Shown: positions 47,256 to 58,745, counted from the stretch's first letter. The stretch is 64,000 nucleotides of DNA from Sabethes cyaneus (GCF_943734655.1 NC_071354.1:145304642-145368641); one strand, 5' to 3'. Program-made: numbers and translations. Notes: a model not told the origin generated them from the sequence alone.

Positions 47256-47816
47256 AAATTGGGTGAAAAAATATTAAAAGATATAAACGTTACCACCTTT
47301 TAAGTGGGTTTTGCGATGCTCTAAATGATGCAGACCTTACAGGGGTTAAAACAGAAGAAAATATTTTGAATTCTTTTTAATTGCTTTTCATTGGTTTATT
47401 TGTGGTTTTAATGGTATTTTATTGGTTTTCAAAAACGTTTCATAAACAATCACTTGAAAACGAAGCAAAATCTATTTAACAACTGGATTTATTAAGAATA
47501 TTGAGAATTCATTTATAAATTTAACATTAAAATCTATTTAAATCGGGTTTTTCTAAAGTGGCGAAATTTGGGTCCAGAGACTGGCGAAATTAGGCAACTG
47601 GGTGGCGAAATTTGGGTTCAGAATACACATTTAAATAATCAATATAACGACAAAAATACACAATTTAGTATGAATATGATGATTGAATCAGTAAAAGAAA
47701 TGTCCGAAGTATATTATTTTCATGTTACCAAATATCTGAACCTTTAGAACCTTGTTCTGTTTCGTTTCATGTAAATTTTTTGGATAAAGGTGGCGAAATA
47801 TGGAGCCGTTACCCTA

Positions 47817-47838
47817 ATAAGTTTCACCAGAGCGCGTA
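47817..47838 (+). pseudogene. Continuation of the CR1/L2-like RT
   Basis: ATAAGTTTCACCAGAGCG encodes ISFTRA in the frame of KCKV at 43257. It then abuts an RTE scrap in opposite orientation. Confidence 0.75.
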
Positions 47839-47839
47839 C

Positions 47840-48311
47840 GCCGCTCGCAGACGCAGACGCAGCCCTCTTCTTAAAAAACTTGAAAATCTCTTCAACTGCT
47901 CTAAGGTTAACATCGTCGATATCGATGTCATCCGTAAAATCTAGGAGCGTGTGAGACTTTGTAATGACTTTGTAAAGCACACATGCACTTTGAGTATCAC
48001 CTTCCAATTTTTGTTGAACAGTCGACATTCAGGCTTTAGCAAATGGGCCCGATATCTAATCTGCTATTTTGATGATTAACGTGATCAAGGGTCATTTGTA
48101 TCAGCATAGTTAGCTTCGTTGCGAAAGCATATTGAATTATAGTCCACCATAACTCATTACGCTTCACTGAATCATACGTTACCTTGAAGTCTATATTGTT
48201 TGTCGAGGATGTGTCGTAGCTGGGGTAGTTGGTATTGGACGGTTTTGGTGAAAACCGGTAGTTCGGTATTGGTGCAGAAAGTACCAGTATTTCACTTTCA
48301 ACTGTTCTCAA
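47840..48311 (-). pseudogene. RTE LINE RT scrap
   Basis: Minus blocks: IDFKVTYDSVKRNELWWTII (motif A; A to V), FATKLTMLIQMTLD, then KSHTLLDFTDDIDIDDVNLRA (motif C; FADD has become FTDD) and VEEIFKFFKKRAASASASG. Motif B and intervening region are out of frame or lost. Confidence 0.8.
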
Positions 48312-48499
48312 AAATCACGGTATTGAAGCTGCCAGCATAATAAATACTGCGGTTTCCTGCAATCGCTTTAAGAATATTTCCTTTATCCGCAAATCGGAAC
48401 ATCCTTACCTTATGTCAACCTTTTCATAGTCGTTCGCAGGTACCAGCTCTTCTGTGTTATTAAATATACTTTTCGCAGTGGCTTTGATATTTCAGCAGC

Positions 48500-48770
48500 T
48501 TAGTTAATTAAGGTAACGTATTCCAAATCTTTCCTGGTATATCCTCTGGCGACAAGATTGTACAAAAAAGCGCAACAATGTCTGTAAGATAAACGTTTTT
48601 CTTTGATTTGTTCTTTGATAGCTTCAAATAATTTGATGGCTTTGAATAAATTGGGTACCAAAAACATGATTCGATTATCCGGGCTGAAAATAAAAATGAA
48701 CACCTGGATAATCGAGTCCGGGCTGTATTTAAAATTATCCACTTTTTCTATCAGTGTTTTGTTAACACAG
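48500..48770 (-). other. Possible pogo/Tigger-like transposon end with short frame
   Basis: GATTATCCGGGCTG and GGATAATCGAGTCCGGGCTG occur in mirrored form at 48673-48725. Such ATTATCCGG phrases are familiar from pogo/Tigger ends. The overlapping 80-codon minus frame has AIKEQIKEKRLSYRHCCAF, loosely like the N-terminal helix-turn-helix of CENP-B/Psq-type transposases. Weak, by eye only. It could be coincidence. Confidence 0.25.
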
Positions 48771-48789
48771 GTTTAAGTGACCGGTTGGT

Positions 48790-49030
48790 TTTGTCCTGGG
48801 TGGATGGAATACCATATATTCGGCTTTTGCCAAGTTAATCGAGAGCAAATTCGCATTAAAATATCATGATAGAACTTTTAAATCCTGTTCCCTTGCTGAT
48901 ATTACACTGCCAATGTCAGCTCAAGGAAAAGCAATGCCGTGTTATTCGCGAATAACCTTGGTATGCCTCTCAAATTTAAATTTCCTATGTCGTTGATGTA
49001 GCTTAGAAATAATAACGAACCTCTTATTAA
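48790..49030 (-). pseudogene. CR1/L2-like LINE RT scrap with FANN in place of FADD
   Basis: Minus frame: LFLSYINDIGNLNLRGIPRL, FANNTALLFLEL, a stop, then a degenerate LTWQKPNIWYSIHPG. Relatives read YINDI-NL-L-G-LRLFADDTALF...NKTKYMIFH. The catalytic DD pair is changed to NN. About 75 residues remain. Confidence 0.65.
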
Positions 49031-49695
49031 ATTTGGTTAGAACTCTACCGATATAAACATAAACATACTCTCGACTATTTTCAGTCAAAATTTCAGTTAC
49101 GTTTACTCACGCGGTAAAAAGAAACTAACTAATTACTGAACCCAGTTTTTTTTCGAATGCAGTTTTGAATATACCCAAAACACAAAAGCGAAAGGTTGAA
49201 TCAATGAGGTATATTCGGATAGATTGTAGGAAATTCAATGTATTAGAAATTTCATAGAAAAAGTGGAGCAGCTGGGAAAAAGACGTGTTCAAAATAAAAA
49301 ATTAAAATAAATCCAAGTTTTTTTCCGAATATCTTGAAAACGGTTGCATTTAGACAAATAAATATTATGACCAATTTTGTCGTAAATGACATAAAGAACT
49401 ATTATTTGTATTAAAAATTCACGACTGATCTTTCGGTAATCAAGTTTGCCTAATCGCCATACATAACAGGAGTTCCCACGACCTAATTCCTGATTTTACA
49501 GATTGTTTTTATAAAACTTCTATGAAGCTTCTCGTATCGTGCCCAATCAAGCTATCTTCTGCCTCAGCAAGAACAAGTAAAGTCTCTTTTTGACAGCTCT
49601 AGCCACTCAATCTCGCTTTCTGCTTTAAAGCAGATCATTTATATTCAACGTGTGGACTTTGTCGTGGTATTTCTCATTTGCCACTCGTTGGCAAG
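49031..49695. other. No gene seen
   Basis: AT-rich, no supported feature. Confidence 0.5.
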
Positions 49696-49699
49696 CATT

Positions 49700-50700
49700 G
49701 GTCATGAAGACAGCCGAAGTTCCCAATGTTTCTCACACTGATCGTGTTTTTGTTGAATGGATGAAAGGAGTGGTTAGTCATATCTACAAGAAGGATGATC
49801 GGCTCGACTGGTATAACTATCGCGGCATAACGCTGGTAAACGCCGCCAACACGGTAGTCTCCTAGGATATTCTCGAGTCTCTTCGAGGCGTGGCGAGGGT
49901 TGAGACAGAGTGACAGCTTATCCTGCATGTTGTTCAACATCGCTCTTGATGACCCGATGAGTGGGCATCGGAACGACAGGCACCACTGGTAGCCAATGCC
50001 TAGGCTTTGCAGATGACTTTAATATCATAACTAGAAACTTGGCGACGGCAAAGGCAACCTACGCCAGACTGAATGCGGAGACTTGGAGAATTGGGTTAAA
50101 AATCAATGCGTCGAAGGTCAAATACAGGTCAAAGGAACAGGCTCAAAGGAAACCAATGGTAACGGTGACGGCGATGAACTAGAAGTGGTAGATGAGTTCG
50201 TGTATTTGGGATTGCTAGTGATCCCGGACAACAACGCTAGTAAGGAGATTCGCATTCAAGTAGGAACTCGGGCTTTCTTTGCCTTTCGCAAACCACTACA
50301 ATCAAGAAGCATCCGCCGCTGTTCGAAACAGACAATGTTGAAAACCCTTATTAGACCGATAGTTTTTTTATGGATTTGAAGTCGTAACGCTGCTCACGAA
50401 GGACTACGCACCCTTGCCGTATTCGAGCGGAAGGTACTGCGAACGATATTTGGAGTGGAGTACAAACTGAAAGCAAAGACTGGCGGAGGCGTATAAATCA
50501 CGAGCTACAGGCACTGCTTGGAGAGATTCCCATCGTCCATTTGGCAAAGGTCGGTAGGCTACCGTGGGCCGAACACGTCGTAAGGACACCGGACGAGAGT
50601 GCGACGAAAACGGGTCTTTTAACAACCTCACCGACACCAGGAACAGGGAGGCTCAATAGGCAGGATGGCTCGACCAGATCGAAACTGAACACACCATTTT
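49700..50700 (+). pseudogene. RTE LINE RT/C-terminal remnant
   Basis: Blocks: VEWMKGVVSHIYKKDDRLDW, YNYRGITLVNAANTVVS, then a deletion of motif A, GVARVETE-type motif B remains, CLGFADDFNIITRNLATAKA (motif C), RLNAETWRIGLKINASKVKY, LEVVDEFVYLGLLVIPDNNA, GTRAFFAFRKPLQSRS, RTLAVFERKVLRTIFGVEY, then LERFPSSIWQRSV and GHRTRVRR in shifted frames. Several frameshifts and stops. Related to the fragments at 30884-31820 and 56000-56784. Confidence 0.85.
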
Positions 50701-52100
50701 ATTAGCTACGATGCTTCACTAGCAATGCGTTTTCTATTTTAGATATCAAAGGATGTTTCGATCAAAATTTGATCATCTGGCGAGTCTTCTGTTTAACTTT
50801 TACCATCAGATTCTGTACAGCCACCTAGTCCATTTTGTGTACTGTAGAGCGCAAGTTACACTTGAACTGTTTCTCGCTTCCAGCAATTTTTTAGCACTTC
50901 TTAAGGTTCCGCTTGACAATGGCCCATTATTTTACGATTGAACAATTCTCTGGCGTGTAGGGAAGAGCGCTTGGGCACAATTTTTTGGCTTTTTTCTGTG
51001 GCGGTACGCCACTTACGACCAAAGCAGCATGGAACAATCATGTTACTTTAGGAAAAGCAGTATACATTTTCTTGACACTCGTTCATGTAAATTTCCTCTT
51101 TAAAGGTCAAGGTTGCAATGAATATGTCGTTTTTCAATCCAAGCCAGAGCGATCTTAGCGAACTTAGACCGATTCATATGCTTGAAAATGTCTGCTACCT
51201 TTCATTTTTCGGTTGCCGTCATAAATTGCTGTTAAGGAAGGTATTTGAAGTCTGCATTGAGTCAGGTTTCATTGTCCATCAAAAATTTCAAAACATTTAG
51301 CTCGCTAGTGACTCCAGCAACCGATTCATGCAATGCTGATGTATTAAAATGCATTAGTATCGCCGTAAAAAGCGGAAGAGAGGAGGCACGAAGAGAATCT
51401 CTCATTGTCACATAGGTCTGTTTGAAAAATTACCCGAGAATAGATTTTGACTAAAGGTTGAAGTGGTTCCAGGTTTGCCCCGTGTTAATAGTGGTTCTAG
51501 GCTCCTATACAAAATTTATTGACAAACGCACAGGACTATTTCTAGTAATAACACATTGTCAAAATCAACTTTTTATCGACCGTTGAATTCGAGACATACA
51601 TGCCTTATATATTATCGCACAAACAATGTAAAAGCATAAACAATCATTGAAAATCAGTGCCTTTATACTGTTTTAGGAAAACTAAAAATACCTTTTTACT
51701 CCACATGGAACCATAGTTTGAATAATTCTATACTTTCTGTTATATTTAGGATTTCAGTAGAGCTTCCACCAACTGCAATTCCACCAAAAATTCTTAACGT
51801 TTGAGTTCATCGTAGTAAACTGAATCATACTGTTCATCTGCCGGCTAATTTAATTTCAATTGCTCTCAATAAAAAAACAAACTTTTGTTTGATATCAACA
51901 AAAAATAAATCTTGGACAAGTTCACCGGATAAGCGGGATAAATTGCCCACTCGTCGAATCCGGCTACAAAAATGCCTGTAGGGCGGTAAAAAACTCTCCC
52001 TACCGAAGTCCACCACGTTAAACTCCCAACCCTCCGGTACTTGACGATATTTGTTTGATAATAAATGCCTAAATATTCTTTATGTACAGAATGGGAGAGA
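50701..52100. other. No gene recognised
   Basis: Small frames only (50753-50941, 51118-51300). No motif or repeat is supported. Confidence 0.45.
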
Positions 52101-52525
52101 AAATTCCAAGTAAAAATCCATCGGGTTTGCTGTGGCCGGGGTGGGATTATAAACCACGCCTATTTCTTTGCAATCTGTTTGTGGTCTGTTTTGTGCTACT
52201 CTTCCGTTGTATATAGTCACTTATGTGGAGATTTCGAAGAGAGCGACCATTCTCTCGAAAGCTCCGCTTTCTGACTTCTCGTGCTCTCGTGGGACTAAGT
52301 GCCAAGTGAGTATGTAGGTACCGTTGCTAGAGTTGGGTGCTGATTCAAAATGAAAGAACCGCAAAGTTTACGGTCCATGAATGGATTCCCGTGGTCTGGA
52401 TGAGGTGGCTGGCGCATGGAAGCCCTGCAGATAAGATCGCACAGCATCCTCGCACGTCGATGCTGGACATAGCGAGAGATTTACTTGGTCAGTCGGGCGG
52501 GCGGGAGAGAGTGAGTGAGATTTGC

Positions 52526-52564
52526 CAGCTTCAGTCATTCGTACCGACGTGATCGGATTGGATC
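52526..52564 (+). promoter_or_regulatory. Candidate Inr-DPE core promoter
   Basis: TCAGTC at 52531-52536 matches the insect initiator TCAKTY. Taking A52533 as +1, GGATC falls at +28 to +32, matching the DPE consensus RGWYV at its required spacing, with G at +24. Upstream (52440-52530) is GC-rich with GAGAGAGTGAGTGAGA, reminiscent of GAGA sites, and no TATA box, as is usual for DPE promoters. The start site is predicted, not observed. Confidence 0.4.
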
Positions 52565-52938
52565 AGGTGTTGCGGGTATCGTGCGTAGCGACGGTGTTTT
52601 TATTTAGACGTGAGTGAGTTTGCGATCTCTTTTCGAAAAATTGTTTGGACCTCGGCAAACCGAAGATTTTGTGCCGGACGCGGTAGTGTTTAATTTCGAA
52701 GGGTTAGTGTTTTGTTCTGCCGCAGCAATCGCTGCATTTCGGTGGTAAAGTAGTGAAATGGAGGGATTTACTTACGTTGAAATTAATGAAGTTCTAGAAA
52801 TGTTACAAACATGATAACAGTGTTAGATGCAGTTGAATTTATTACACTTTTCGTAAAAGTAGCGGCCAAGGATTATTAGACGTTGATGCACTTTTGAGAA
52901 CGGTTGAAGCAATGGATATCAAACTTGAACAAATGAAG
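52533..52938 (+). other. Candidate first exon with splice donor
   Basis: Downstream of the candidate initiator the DNA is less AT-rich and ends in AAG|GTAAGTG at 52938/52939, a near-perfect donor. An 18-codon upstream frame (52758-52814, good AAATGG context) precedes ATG 52912, which opens a frame of nine codons (MDIKLEQMK) reaching the donor in phase 0. A following exon was not identified. An acceptor-like TTTACTTTTGCAG lies at 54976-54988 but is followed by an early in-phase stop. The protein is unknown. Confidence 0.3.
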
Positions 52939-55535
52939 GTAAGTGTAGTTAACAGAACAATCTGGAAGCCGGTGCTCTTAATTAAGATCTTCTAATGTGA
53001 TCATTGCGCTTAGAAATTTGAGGAAGCATCCCCAGCCAGCAAACATATCAACACAACAGCGGTACAGATATCATTTAATAAACTTCACAAAGTCAATTTC
53101 GTACAAAGTTTATCAGATAGTACAAGTAATAACCAGTATTATAAAAACACCTGGATAGTAAATACACTGGATTAAATGAACGCGAAAAGTTTGAATTTTT
53201 TTCACTTTTTTCTCTTTTATTTGTGAATTCTACTAAGACATTTGATAATAATTCATAACGTTCAAAATATTGGTCGCAGTGATGATGCCATTACAATAGA
53301 AAGAACGTTTTATATACTGTATGCTATCTTGCGTCATCTAGTTGAATCTACAGGTCGTTCTAGTTCACGTTCTTGATTTTTGGTCATAAAAAGTTGGTCA
53401 TTTGATTTCTGCAGTACAGATACGTAACTGGATGGTGCACTTGGGGTTGCGTACCTTCGAAACATTTTGGCATTAGTAGTTGAATGTGGTTCTAGAAACA
53501 TAGCTCGTAAGCTAGAGCACATCTGTTATTGGACCACATCTATGTTTATTTTATTGCTGATACTATTTGAAATGATTTTGTTTGGAAACAAGTTACAAAG
53601 GTATAAATTTGAACGTTGTGTGTAAATTAATTCAGATAGAATTGGATTCCTACTTTCTGAAGATATTTTGAAGCTTTTCTTCAGTTCAATACTCAAATTA
53701 CTTATATGTTCAATTGATGTTTATATCCAGATAAGTATTTAACAAACGGTAACTGTTTTTCGATTCAGACAGGAGCTGTATTGGATATCAAAACAGTATT
53801 GCTACTTTTTCTGTTTTATAACTTTGTTAACAGAAACAGTTTTGTAGCTTGCAAATGGTCATCCCATCCGAAATAAACTTGCAACGCTTTTTTACCATTC
53901 ACCTGTGACTTCAATATTGATTTTTTTGGACATTAGCAAACCCATGCTGGCTGGCCGGCCGGCCGATCAAATCAAGTTTCTCTTCGTCGCAGCATGTTTC
54001 TTCTTCAGATCAATAACGTTACCGACATTCAGCTCGAACGATTGAGTTGCGGCACAGCCAGCAATGATCTCGCGTCAATGAGGTTCCCACTGCTTTCAGC
54101 AATAGCAACACCGCGCTGTGCTGAAAAAGAAAAACTCCGAACAAAAATAAAATATTTAAACTTATGAACAATAAAAATATGAAACCCTACCGACGGGAAT
54201 CGAAAAAAGTACACAATCATTCCATTTCCATTATTTAAACTTTAATTCGATTTTATCGCTCTAGCCGCGACCGTGGATCGAGAAAACGTGGGTCGAATCG
54301 TGTGTAGTCGCGCGCCTTTGCGTTCGATTGTCGCGTAATCATACAATGCACACACGCACAGTCAGGATCGGATCAGCCGCCAAATAACACAATGGCCCAA
54401 GTTGAAGCCAGCTGAGTGTGGTCCGCAAAGTCCTGCATCAGATCGTTCGGCGGCGGCGTTGAAGGTGTTGAAGTCTACACCGGACCAGAATGACACGAAC
54501 TTTGCTGCGGAGGCTATCCGTTTTGTCAAGTCAAGTTCAATCTCGCCAGTCATCCCACTCTTGGCTTGGTCAGGCCAGGCGGATCGCCAGGCAGTGCCGG
54601 CCGGTACCAGCCAGCAGGCCATCATGCATAGCTCGGTGACACCGCTTCACAACCGTGATCGTATTTTGCGGGAGATCGGTTTTGACGGGCGGCATGTCAA
54701 AATATTTGAAATGCCACAGTCGGGATTTTTGCTGGTTATGTTTTTTTATGTGAGGTTCTGATAGATTGGTGTCATGATTTGAGGCATGCGGAGAGGTTTG
54801 TTGAGCCATATGAAATGATGTTCGAGAATTGTTGGGTGCAGATAAAACAGCAGATCCAATGATATGATTTTTTTGTAAAGCTTGTGTCGACTCTACTTGT
54901 GATGCCACATCTGCAAATGTAACGGGACTAACATAATTTCCAGAGCTAGTACAGAATGAAAAACTTTCTCTTTATTTACTTTTGCAGACAGGAGTTTATC
55001 AAAAATAATGCCTTATTGTTTTTTCTTAGCTCAACTTTCGAGTTCGTAATTAAACTCGATCTCTAATATTGCATTTAGGTTGTTTACTTTTATTCAACCC
55101 AGTATGATTTAGATATTCGAGAAATGCTTCCTATTCTTACCTGCATAAAATTCCCATGTTTTGGAATTTATGCGTTAACTACATCTTCAAAAATGACCAG
55201 CGGCTTAGAATCTGCATTATTTATTAATGCATTATTTACTTCTAATAAAATGTGACGGTTTATTGTCTCTTCTTGAGTTTCTTTGTTTTCACCCTTTTTC
55301 AACACTAGTTTCGCACCTCGAGTCAGAGCGCCCGCAAACCTAGCTATAATTTAACCTTGACCAAAAGGTTTCATTACATTCCTCGACCTAATACAATTCT
55401 TAAAATTTGCCTGGAAACTACTGTTGTTAGTGTAGAATTTAGTAAGAAAGAAGGATGAGACTTACTTACTTATCCTGGTGTTTCGTACATGATACATTTA
55501 CTGCGAGGTTTTAGGGTTCTGCGGGGGCTATAGTA
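52939..55535. other. Region without recognised coding sequence
   Basis: Possibly intronic if the candidate first exon is real. CCAGCCAGCA at 53034 and TGCTGGCTGG at 53945 are inverted and might bound a MITE of about 0.9 kb, related in sequence to the CCCAGCAAAC family (weak). GC-rich patches at 53940-54130 and 54250-54620 carry a 119-codon plus frame (54402-54761) that begins at TTG, not ATG, and lacks any known domain. Confidence 0.35.
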
Positions 55536-55539
55536 AGCA

Positions 55540-55740
55540 CGACTGCTGGCAAGAAGTCTGGCGAACCAAGGTATAAAAATTCGTTTACCACCTTGAACTC
55601 GTCCCTATGGATTGCAGCACTATTGCCAATGCGAGCTCCATCGCGTTTGGTTCCTCCTGATAACAGGTTCTTTGTTTTTGATGTATTCACTGCCAATCCA
55701 ACCTTTTCTGCTCTACGATTCAGGGGGAGACGGGGATATC
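55540..55740 (-). pseudogene. RTE LINE RT scrap (thumb)
   Basis: Minus frame: RAEKVGLAVNTSKTKNLLSG, GARIGNSAAIHRDEFKVVNE and FLYLGS, matching the NTSKTKYM...FEVVDEFVYLG block after motif C of RTE-type RT. Cut off after YLG. About 65 residues. Confidence 0.8.
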
Positions 55741-55803
55741 TACATCATCCACCATACTGAAGTAGTGATTCCCCCTGCTTTCTTCGTATTTTGTCTCTGC
55801 GCT

Positions 55804-56000
55804 AGGGATGGGAACTATAATTAAAAATCGTTACTGATAACTATCAGTAGTTTCCAGTACGTTATTGATAACCATCAATGAATATCAGGAATTTTCCCCA
55901 TCACAGCATTGAAGCAAAAAATAGGAGATTGTAATATAACTGAGTTATTCATTGTAAGTTTACAGTGTAGTTTACCAGGGGGCACCTGAAACTGTGGACC
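55804..56000 (+). mobile_element. Second copy of the TAGGGATGGG hAT element (one end only)
   Basis: TAGGGATGGGAACTATAATT at 55804 and the following TTAAAAATCG(T/C)TACTGATAAC, CATTGAAGCAAAAAAT and TTCATTGTAAGTTT match the reverse complement of 31830-32153. The match continues through the junction into RTE sequence (ACCAGATTTTTACCA). The other end was not found; copia sequence occupies the place. Confidence 0.8.
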
Positions 56001-56784
56001 AGATTTTTACCAACCGACAGATCTTGCAGAAAAGCCGACAGTACAGCGTGCCAACGCATCACGTTTTTATTGATTTCAAAGCAGCATACGGTACAGTCGA
56101 TTGAGACCAGCTATGGCACATAATGCACGAAACCAGTTTTCCGGATAAACTGCCGTGATTGATGAGAGCTACATTGAACGAATGATGTGTTTCGCGTGTC
56201 TCGGGGACACATTCGGGTCCTTTCGAGACGCAGCGAAGGCTGAGACAAGATGACGACTTTCCAGCATGCTGTTCAACGTCGCTCTTGAGGGGGTGATCCG
56301 TCGAGTGGCATGATTTTCATCAAGGGTAGCCAACTTCTAAGCTTTACAGATGATTTTGTATCATAGCCACGAACCTTACGACGGCGGAGGCAATTTACGC
56401 CAGCCTGAAAGCGGAGTGTAGGAGGCTTCAGGCTAAATATAAGAGCATTGAAGACTGGAAGTGTTAGATGAGTTCTTGTACTTGGGATCGCTGGTGACCT
56501 TGGACAACTATACTAGTAAGGAGAACCAGGGCGCATTCAAGCGGGAAATCGGGCCTATTTTGCCATTCGCAAAGCGCTACGATCAAGAAACATACGCTTC
56601 CTTACGAAGTTGATAAAGTTGAAACCCCATTTATGGACTTGAAGCCGTGTTCGAACGGAAAGTACTGCTAACAATACTTAGTGGAGTGCAAACTGAGAGC
56701 GGAGAAAGGTGGTGGCGTATGAATCACGAGCTACTTGCACTACTTTGAGAGCTTCCCATAGTACATCTGGACCTTTGCCACCGC
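56000..56784 (+). pseudogene. RTE LINE RT remnant attached to the hAT end
   Basis: Blocks in shifting frames: VDQIFTNRQILQKSRQYSV, HHVFIDFKAAYGTVD (motif A; then a stop), FPDKLP, FETQRRLRQDDDF (motif B region), ACCSTSLLRG, VLDEFLYLGSLVTLDN-like, MNHELLALL and LPIVHLD. Motif C is out of frame. Homologous to the fragment captured in the other hAT copy (30884-31820). Joins copia gag at about 56784. Confidence 0.8.
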
Positions 56785-57500
56785 CGACAATCCACCGGAG
56801 GAACTATCGGAACGGCCTCTTGCGACGATATGTTTGAGTATTGACCCTAAGAACTATAGCCTGGTGCAAGATGCGACGACCGCCAAGGAGGCACGGAATA
56901 GCCTGATTCGGCTTTCCGGGACAGTTCTGGCAGTTAACCGGGGTCAACGTCAAAAGCCAACGTTGATTTTCTGACGTTCATGGCCATTGGATGTCCAGTA
57001 TCCTGTTGATGGGACTACTAAAGACGTACGATCCCACGATCGTGGGCCTTGAAGCGTCCGGGATCAAATTGACGGTGGATACTGTTAAACCGAAGATATT
57101 CTAGAATGTCAACTGGCTAGATGAGTTGGCTGGATGCGACGTTGAACACACTTAATCGGCTCGGTAAAATTTTACCGAAATCTAAACAGCAGAACGTTCG
57201 GTAAATTTTTTTATTGCACCAAACATTATTAATGATCTGTAAACGTCGATTGGCACCATCGAAATTTTTACCGAACGTTCAGCTGTTTAGATTTCGGTAA
57301 AATTTAACCGAATTCGGTGCTTTTTGTTAAGTGTGAAAGGGCTTTCTATGGCCAGAACAAGAAAAAGGCCGTGAACGTGATGCCGGACAAGTTCAAGGTG
57401 AAATGTTACCGTTGTAAGTAGGTAGGACACCGGTTTCTAAGTTTCAAAGGAAGCCCAGAAGGGTAAGAAGAAGTCAAATACACACTAGGCGTTTGTGGTG
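56785..57500 (+). pseudogene. Copia gag remnant with zinc knuckle
   Basis: WTFATADNPPEELSERPLAT, ICLSIDPKNYSLVQDATTA and KEARNSLIRL match the Gag helical (UBN2-like) domain of copia elements; then LLMGLLKTYDPTIVGLEASG, IKLTVDTVKPKIF, DELAGCDVE. After a MITE the frame resumes RAFYGQNKKKAVNV, then FKVKCYRCK, a stop, VGHRF, the CCHC zinc knuckle whose last Cys is lost. Gag packages the RNA. Frameshifts throughout; inactive. Confidence 0.85.
57147..57335. mobile_element. 189-bp palindromic MITE in copia gag
   Basis: CACACTTAA and TTAAGTGTG ends; inside, CGGTAAAATTTTACCGAAAT...ACCGAACGTTC forms a long imperfect stem. Flanked by AA; removing it with one AA restores CDVERAFYGQNKKK in frame. Confidence 0.85.
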
Positions 57501-58745
57501 TCGAACTGAGAAAAATTGATCAAGGAAGAATGAGCTCTCGATTCTGTATCTTCGACCCATATGTAAAGTGGTCTTGAAAAGATGCAGAAATCTCGTAACG
57601 CGACCGACAGCGTGATTGTTGCCAACACCATAGAGGCTAAGGGTCACCTGGAAATAAAAGCTGATGTAGGAGGTGAATCTATTATGATCAAGGTTGCGGC
57701 TGTGCTTTGTATTCCGGAATTTGTCATGAACCTGATGACAGTGTCGAATATTTGCGAACTTGGTCATTGAGTTGTCTTCATGAACGACTGGAGTGATTGG
57801 ATAGTAACTAGGTGGTCTGTATATGCCCGTGTGTGCCGTAGCCAGTCCTCGAAGATTAGCGATTGAGGCCGTCATGAAACCAGCATGCCATGCAACCCAA
57901 AATAGAATGGTTTAGCTAAGTGCATTTCATTGTTGAGTAGACACGATGTCTTATATTCGATGCATGTCTAGATAAAACTTTTTGGTCTAAACCTACTAAA
58001 GGGCTTGCAGATACACTAGAAGAAAATTTCACCGGAGAGAGACCAGATCTATGGTAACTGCATGTTTTCGGGACAAAAGTTATGGTCCATGTTCCGAAAG
58101 TGCGAAGGAAAAATGGGATTCCAAGTCCGAGGCTAGAGTATTCGTTGGATATGCAGCAGGGCAAGATGTGATAGAGTTTCCAGTAGCAGACTATGATGCT
58201 GCTCATGAGTTGCATTCCAATCCGGCGGAAGACGATGTGACTGAGCATGCTGAAATTCGTGCTGAGCCAGAGGAACAGCTGGAGGACAACGTATGCGAAC
58301 CAGAAACAGCAGTATCCGCATCTGCGATCGTTCCATAACCAGGACAGCAGCTTGTCGTGGTAAGATGCAGTGGACGGAAGCGCCGGACTCCAATCGAGTA
58401 TCTTGATTTTGAAATGAGTTTCGTTTCCGTTTCTCAAAAAACTTTCGTGTTTCAGGTGCAAGCGAAAAGCAAGCCTTCTACGTACCGCAAGGTGATGCGG
58501 AGCGACGATAGCGACCAGTGGCGAGAGGCCATGTTAGCGGAAATCAAATCCTTGGATGACAACAGAACGTGGGAGCTCACGGACCTGCCCCCAAGGAGGA
58601 AAGCGCTTAAAACGAAGTGGGTCTACAAGATCAAAATGAAGGCAGCCGGATCGTTGGGGAGATACATAGCCCGATTTGTCATCAAAGGTTATCAGTAAGT
58701 AAAAGGTGTAGACTATCAGGAAATCTACACGCCTGTGGTGAGGTT
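57500..58745 (+). pseudogene. Copia pol remnant: protease, integrase tail, RT start
   Basis: 57582-57770: SVIVANTIEAKGHLEIKADV, IKVAAVLCIPEFVMNLMTVS and NICELGH match the protease region of copia (catalytic DSG lost). About 58040-58200: LHVFGTKVMVHVPK in one frame resembles the integrase C-terminal segment. Most of the integrase catalytic core is deleted. 58357-58740: SDQWREAMLAEIKSLDDNRT, WELTDLPPRRKALKTKWVYK and ARFVIKGYQ, a TAA, then VDYQEIYTPVVRF are the start of copia RT. No LTRs are visible. The frame is then taken over by LINE RNase H. Confidence 0.85.

Larger units (their letters stand above)
43260..47814. mobile_element. 4.55-kb TA-flanked element with TGGCGAAATATGG subterminal repeats
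   Basis: Ends GGGTAGAGGATCCATATTTC and GAAATATGGAGCCGTTACCC, flanked by TA (43258-43259, 47815-47816). The motif (A/T)TTTCGCCA / TGGCGAAAT occurs at about 43272, 43292, 43517, 43553, 47562, 47582, 47603 and 47790, in mirrored groups near both ends. The flanking LINE frame joins as KCKV-ISFTR when the element and one TA are removed. It contains a 197-bp hairpin MITE, a GT repeat and a 725-bp palindrome. No transposase is recognised. Confidence 0.88.

Noticed and set aside
53034..53954. Possible MITE bounded by CCAGCCAGCA and TGCTGGCTGG
   Set aside because: Ten-base inverted match in GC-rich sequence and no clear target duplication; not enough support for a separate feature.
54402..54761. 119-codon frame in a GC-rich patch
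   Set aside because: It begins at TTG, has no ATG start, no recognisable domain and no splice context, so it is not called as a gene.
55728..55790. GGGGGA...TCCCCC pair as a mini transposon
   Set aside because: Only six bases pair and no flanking duplication is seen.
57916..58461. 181-codon minus-strand frame
   Set aside because: Antisense to copia blocks whose plus-strand translation is clearly recognisable.
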